In this document: in pieces, positions 61,938 through 64,000 of the stretch
Layout: each line of letters begins with the position of its first letter
How positions within the stretch are numbered: the first letter of the stretch is position 1
DNA from: Pseudarthrobacter sp. NIBRBAC000502772
GTDB taxonomy: Bacteria; Actinomycetota; Actinomycetes; Actinomycetales; Micrococcaceae
DNA length: 64,000 nt
Direction of reading: 5' to 3'
NCBI RefSeq assembly: GCF_006517235.1
Contig: NZ_CP041188.1
Coordinates: 4,712,001-4,776,000 of the forward strand
The notes under the pieces: generated by a model
The model's database searches: none
What the model was told of the DNA's origin: nothing
The model's input: only the letters and a program-made list of their open reading frames with translations
Program-made: the position numbers and the translations under genes

Positions 61938-61957
61938 GGGCTCGCTGCAGCGAGCCC
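61938..61957. repeat. perfect 20-base palindrome
   Basis: GGGCTCGCTGCAGCGAGCCC is a perfect palindrome 40 bases from the nested repeats. It could form a hairpin or cruciform and mark the end of a mobile or decayed gene. Confidence 0.5.
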
Positions 61958-61959
61958 TG

Positions 61960-62511
61960 CGGAGACCGCCGCCGAAGGCGCCTCTCCCACCGAAGTGACG
62001 GAAGAGTCCAAGGAATAAGAGCACGTCAGCTCCACCGAAGCACCGGCTACTCTTCGATCTCGCCGCCGAACGCACGCAGGTTCTGGCGGAAGGTGAAGCC
62101 GGGGACTGTGCCCGCGCCGCGAGGTATTCCGCCAGGCGCTCCTGGCTACGGAAACGTGGTGCCCATGAGCATTTTCGCGGCCTGGGAGCGTTCACTTTCC
62201 CCGACCGGGACCTCCTCGCCAGGGTGCAGCCGCTGCCCGCCGGCATCGAGGCCTCGGTCTGGGACCTCCGCTCCGAGCCCGAGGGCATCGCGCTGGACGC
62301 CATCGACGCTACCCGTACCAGCCCCTTCGCCTGCCGAAGGCATAAAGTACACGGCGGCCCCGGTAGCCGATGCCTGCCGCAATACTCCCCGAAATGTGTC
62401 CTCCCGGCCTTCCCGCTGCTCTCTGGGCGCTCCCCTGTGATTGGGGCTATTAGCCCGCCTCTATCACTGGCTGCACGTCAGTCCTACACTGGTTTGCACT
62501 CAGCGGTTGCG
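61960..62511. other. degraded coding-like stretch, no intact gene
   Basis: Several partial frames look protein-like but none has a start, stop and recognisable family. On the plus strand 62053-62340 is open and reads GLGAFTFPDRDLLARVQPLP, then GIEASVWDLRSEPEGIALDA. On the minus strand 62047-62148 ends in PGFTFRQNLRAFGGEIEE and a stop. A plus-strand tail ending EVTEESKE* stops near 62020. The region is probably the remains of one or more genes. Confidence 0.35.
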
Positions 62512-62529
62512 TGTATGAGGGAGAAGATC

Positions 62530-62886
62530 ATGGCGGTCATCGAGCAGGTGCGTGAAGGAATGCACGTCGTAGCGTCGGATGGGAAGAAGATCGGCAAGGT
62601 CGAGGCCCTGAAAATGGGTGATCCGGAGGCAGTGACGTCGGACGGCCAAACCGACCCCGAGACAGGAGGCCTCGTCAACACCGTGATCGATGGATTTGCT
62701 GCGACCTCCAATTTGCCCCGCCACACCGCAGAAAGGCTGCTGCGGGTCGGCTACGTGAAGGTCGACAGATCCGGTTTGTTGACCGGCCACGCGTACTTCG
62801 CATCGGATGAGCTGGACCGCGTTGAGGGCGATACGTTGTGGCTCATAGAGATACGGCACGCGGATCAAGAGGAAATGACAAAATAG
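62530..62886 (+). CDS. DUF2171 protein (PRC-barrel-like)
   Basis: This 118-residue protein begins MAVIEQVREGMHVVASDGKK and continues IGKVEALKMGDPEAVTSDGQ, a beta-barrel start typical of PRC-barrel/DUF2171 proteins. The remainder includes LPRHTAERLLRVGYVKVDRS and HAYFASDELDRVEGDTLWL. GAGGGAGAAG precedes ATG 62530, which is preferred to ATG 62515. Function is unknown; related proteins are linked to stress and general housekeeping. It is followed by a copy of the repeated hairpin. Confidence 0.78.
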   Translation: MAVIEQVREGMHVVASDGKKIGKVEALKMGDPEAVTSDGQTDPETGGLVNTVIDGFAATSNLPRHTAERLLRVGYVKVDRSGLLTGHAYFASDELDRVEGDTLWLIEIRHADQEEMTK

Positions 62887-62903
62887 CGTCCGCCGCGGAA
62901 AAC

Positions 62904-62939
62904 AGCGGACGACGGCGGGATGTCCCGCCGTCGACCGCT
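62904..62939. terminator. hairpin terminator, repeated type (copy 3)
   Basis: AGCGGACGACGGCGGGA pairs with TCCCGCCGTCGACCGCT with one mismatch in 17 and a two-base loop. It lies between the converging DUF2171 and TPP-enzyme genes and shares its core with the hairpins at 29628 and 54622. Confidence 0.75.
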
Positions 62940-62955
62940 GCTCTCTCTGCTTGGC

Positions 62956-64000
62956 TCAGTAAGCCTTAACCCGCTGTTCCACGATGAGATGGATGAGGGC
63001 AAAGACGCCGTCTTCATCGATGGCCGCAAGGGCGGCGTCCAGTGCGGCGGGAACGTCGCAGTCCTCGGTGACAGTGATCCCGAAACCGCCGAAAGCCCGG
63101 GCCATCAGGCCGAAGTCCGGGTTCTTCAGCTGGGTCCCGGACACGCGTGAGGGGTAGTGCCGCTCCTGGTGGGTGCGGATGGTGCCGTATTCCTGGTTGT
63201 CCATGACGATCACCAGCGGCGTGGCACCGTACTGGGCCGCGGTGGCCAGCTCCTGGCCGTTCATGAGGAACTCCCCGTCCCCTGCGATGGTGACCACGCG
63301 GCGCCCGGGTTCGGCAAGTGATGCCGCGATGGCCGAAGGCACCGAGTAGCCCATGGAGCCGTTACGGGCGCTGATCATGGAGGCGTAGCGGCGTGTGGGG
63401 AAGTAGCGGTGGGCCCAGTTGGTGTGCTCGCCCGCGCCGAACGTCACCAGGGAGTCCTCCGGCAGCCTGGGCACCAGGTTAGCCATCAAAGTGTCCATCC
63501 GTGCCTGCCCCGCTGCCGGCGCCGCCGCGGGTAGTGCGGCGAACCGCTCCTGCTCGCCCCGCATCCGGTCCGTCCACGCTTTCCACTCTTCCTTCACCGG
63601 GAGGTCGATGCCCACCAGGTCACGGACAAAGGCCTCGGGCTTGGCCAGAATCTGCCGTGAAACGGGCCCCGACCGGCCACGGAGTGAGGGGTCGGCTGCG
63701 ACCAGGAAGTTCTTCTTGTTCCAGTCCTGCCGGCACACGAATCCGTCCGTGATCACGTCGCCCGGCACGGTCCCCACAAACACCAGCAGGTCCGTTTCCT
63801 CGAGCAGGTCGTACGTGGGACGGGGGCGGCCGTAGCCAATGGGGCCCACATAAGACGGGGAATCAAACGAGACCGTTCCCTGCGTCCGCCACTCAGCTGC
63901 CGCCGGGATGCGGTGCCGTTCCAGCCATCCCGTCAGCTGGTCCGCCGCTTCCTGAGTCCAGTCGTTGCCGCCGGTGACAAAGAGCGGCTTGCTGGATTCT
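62956..64000 (-). CDS. thiamine-pyrophosphate-dependent enzyme, acetolactate-synthase-like (partial)
   Basis: The frame is open to the right edge, so the N-terminal PYR domain is outside the window. The visible part starts within the central domain (PLFVTGGNDWTQEAADQLTG) and includes LLVFVGTVPGDVITDGF. The PP domain has the diphosphate/metal motif GDGEFLMNGQELATAAQYGA and VIVMDNQEYGTIRTHQERHY. Its C-terminus reads ALAAIDEDGVFALIHLIVEQ. It belongs to the family of acetolactate synthase, benzoylformate decarboxylase and related decarboxylases. The substrate-specific residues lie outside the part seen, so a closer call is not possible. Confidence 0.85.
   Translation of the reverse strand, partial: ESSKPLFVTGGNDWTQEAADQLTGWLERHRIPAAAEWRTQGTVSFDSPSYVGPIGYGRPRPTYDLLEETDLLVFVGTVPGDVITDGFVCRQDWNKKNFLVAADPSLRGRSGPVSRQILAKPEAFVRDLVGIDLPVKEEWKAWTDRMRGEQERFAALPAAAPAAGQARMDTLMANLVPRLPEDSLVTFGAGEHTNWAHRYFPTRRYASMISARNGSMGYSVPSAIAASLAEPGRRVVTIAGDGEFLMNGQELATAAQYGATPLVIVMDNQEYGTIRTHQERHYPSRVSGTQLKNPDFGLMARAFGGFGITVTEDCDVPAALDAALAAIDEDGVFALIHLIVEQRVKAY

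Noticed and set aside
29628..62939. the repeated hairpins as a CRISPR array
   Set aside because: Copies are tens of kilobases apart, self-complementary and at gene ends; there are no spacers or cas genes.

Overview
The window is high-GC DNA with the gene content of a soil actinobacterium of the Arthrobacter/Pseudarthrobacter type. The evidence is the alditol oxidase, levan fructotransferase, MSMEG_4193/SCO1664-family, BTAD-regulator and DUF222-HNH genes, frequent GTG starts and dense GC-rich coding. This is inference from gene families; no rRNA or tRNA gene was seen to fix the taxonomy.

Left part (1-24.4 kb) is a run of small catabolic and regulatory modules. 1-3.5 kb is a LacI-controlled sugar or polyol module: an ABC binding protein, a LacI repressor and an alditol oxidase, with matching operators. 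3.5-7.9 kb holds a broken copy of an AAA-ATPase tail, a phosphotransferase, a BTAD regulator divergent from a 1-Cys peroxiredoxin, and a small monooxygenase. 7.9-15 kb is a PucR-controlled operon (ureohydrolase, NCS1 permease, aminobutyraldehyde-type dehydrogenase, FAD oxidase) that reads as a guanidino-compound or amine pathway ending in a strong hairpin. 15.1-18.5 kb is a MoxR-like AAA ATPase plus VWA protein pair, followed by the MSMEG_4193 phosphatase and SCO1664-family kinase-like pair. 20.5-24.3 kb is LysR, PrpF-type isomerase and MatC-type carrier.

Middle part (24.4-41.7 kb): a DUF222/HNH protein; a DUF4430-like lipoprotein coupled to a four-domain ECF transporter fusion; a short zone with a Tn3-transposase remnant, a repeated hairpin and a 50-residue membrane protein; and B12-dependent methionine synthase MetH. 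Between metH and a heterodimeric ABC exporter lies a lower-GC island (about 33.6-37.9 kb) with three tightly linked genes: a DUF5343 winged-helix protein, a SEFIR/TIR-like protein and a PIN_8-type nuclease. I read this as a candidate antiphage or abortive-infection system; it is the most interesting locus in the window.

Right part (41.9-64 kb): an MFS transporter, M19 dipeptidase, V4R/DUF5943-like protein and GntR module with two shared palindromic operators; a levan-utilisation locus (secreted levan fructotransferase, cytosolic GH32 enzyme, ABC importer, LacI) whose two promoters carry the same pair of operators at identical 44-base spacing; then adenylate kinase, an aldehyde dehydrogenase, an FCY1-type cytosine deaminase, a SRPBCC protein, a MarR/MFS pair, a sortase with an ice-binding-domain surface protein, a degraded stretch with nested inverted repeats, a DUF2171 protein, and a partial TPP-dependent enzyme running off the right edge. 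A hairpin with the same GACGGCGGGA/TCCCGCCGTC core ends transcription units at three distant points.
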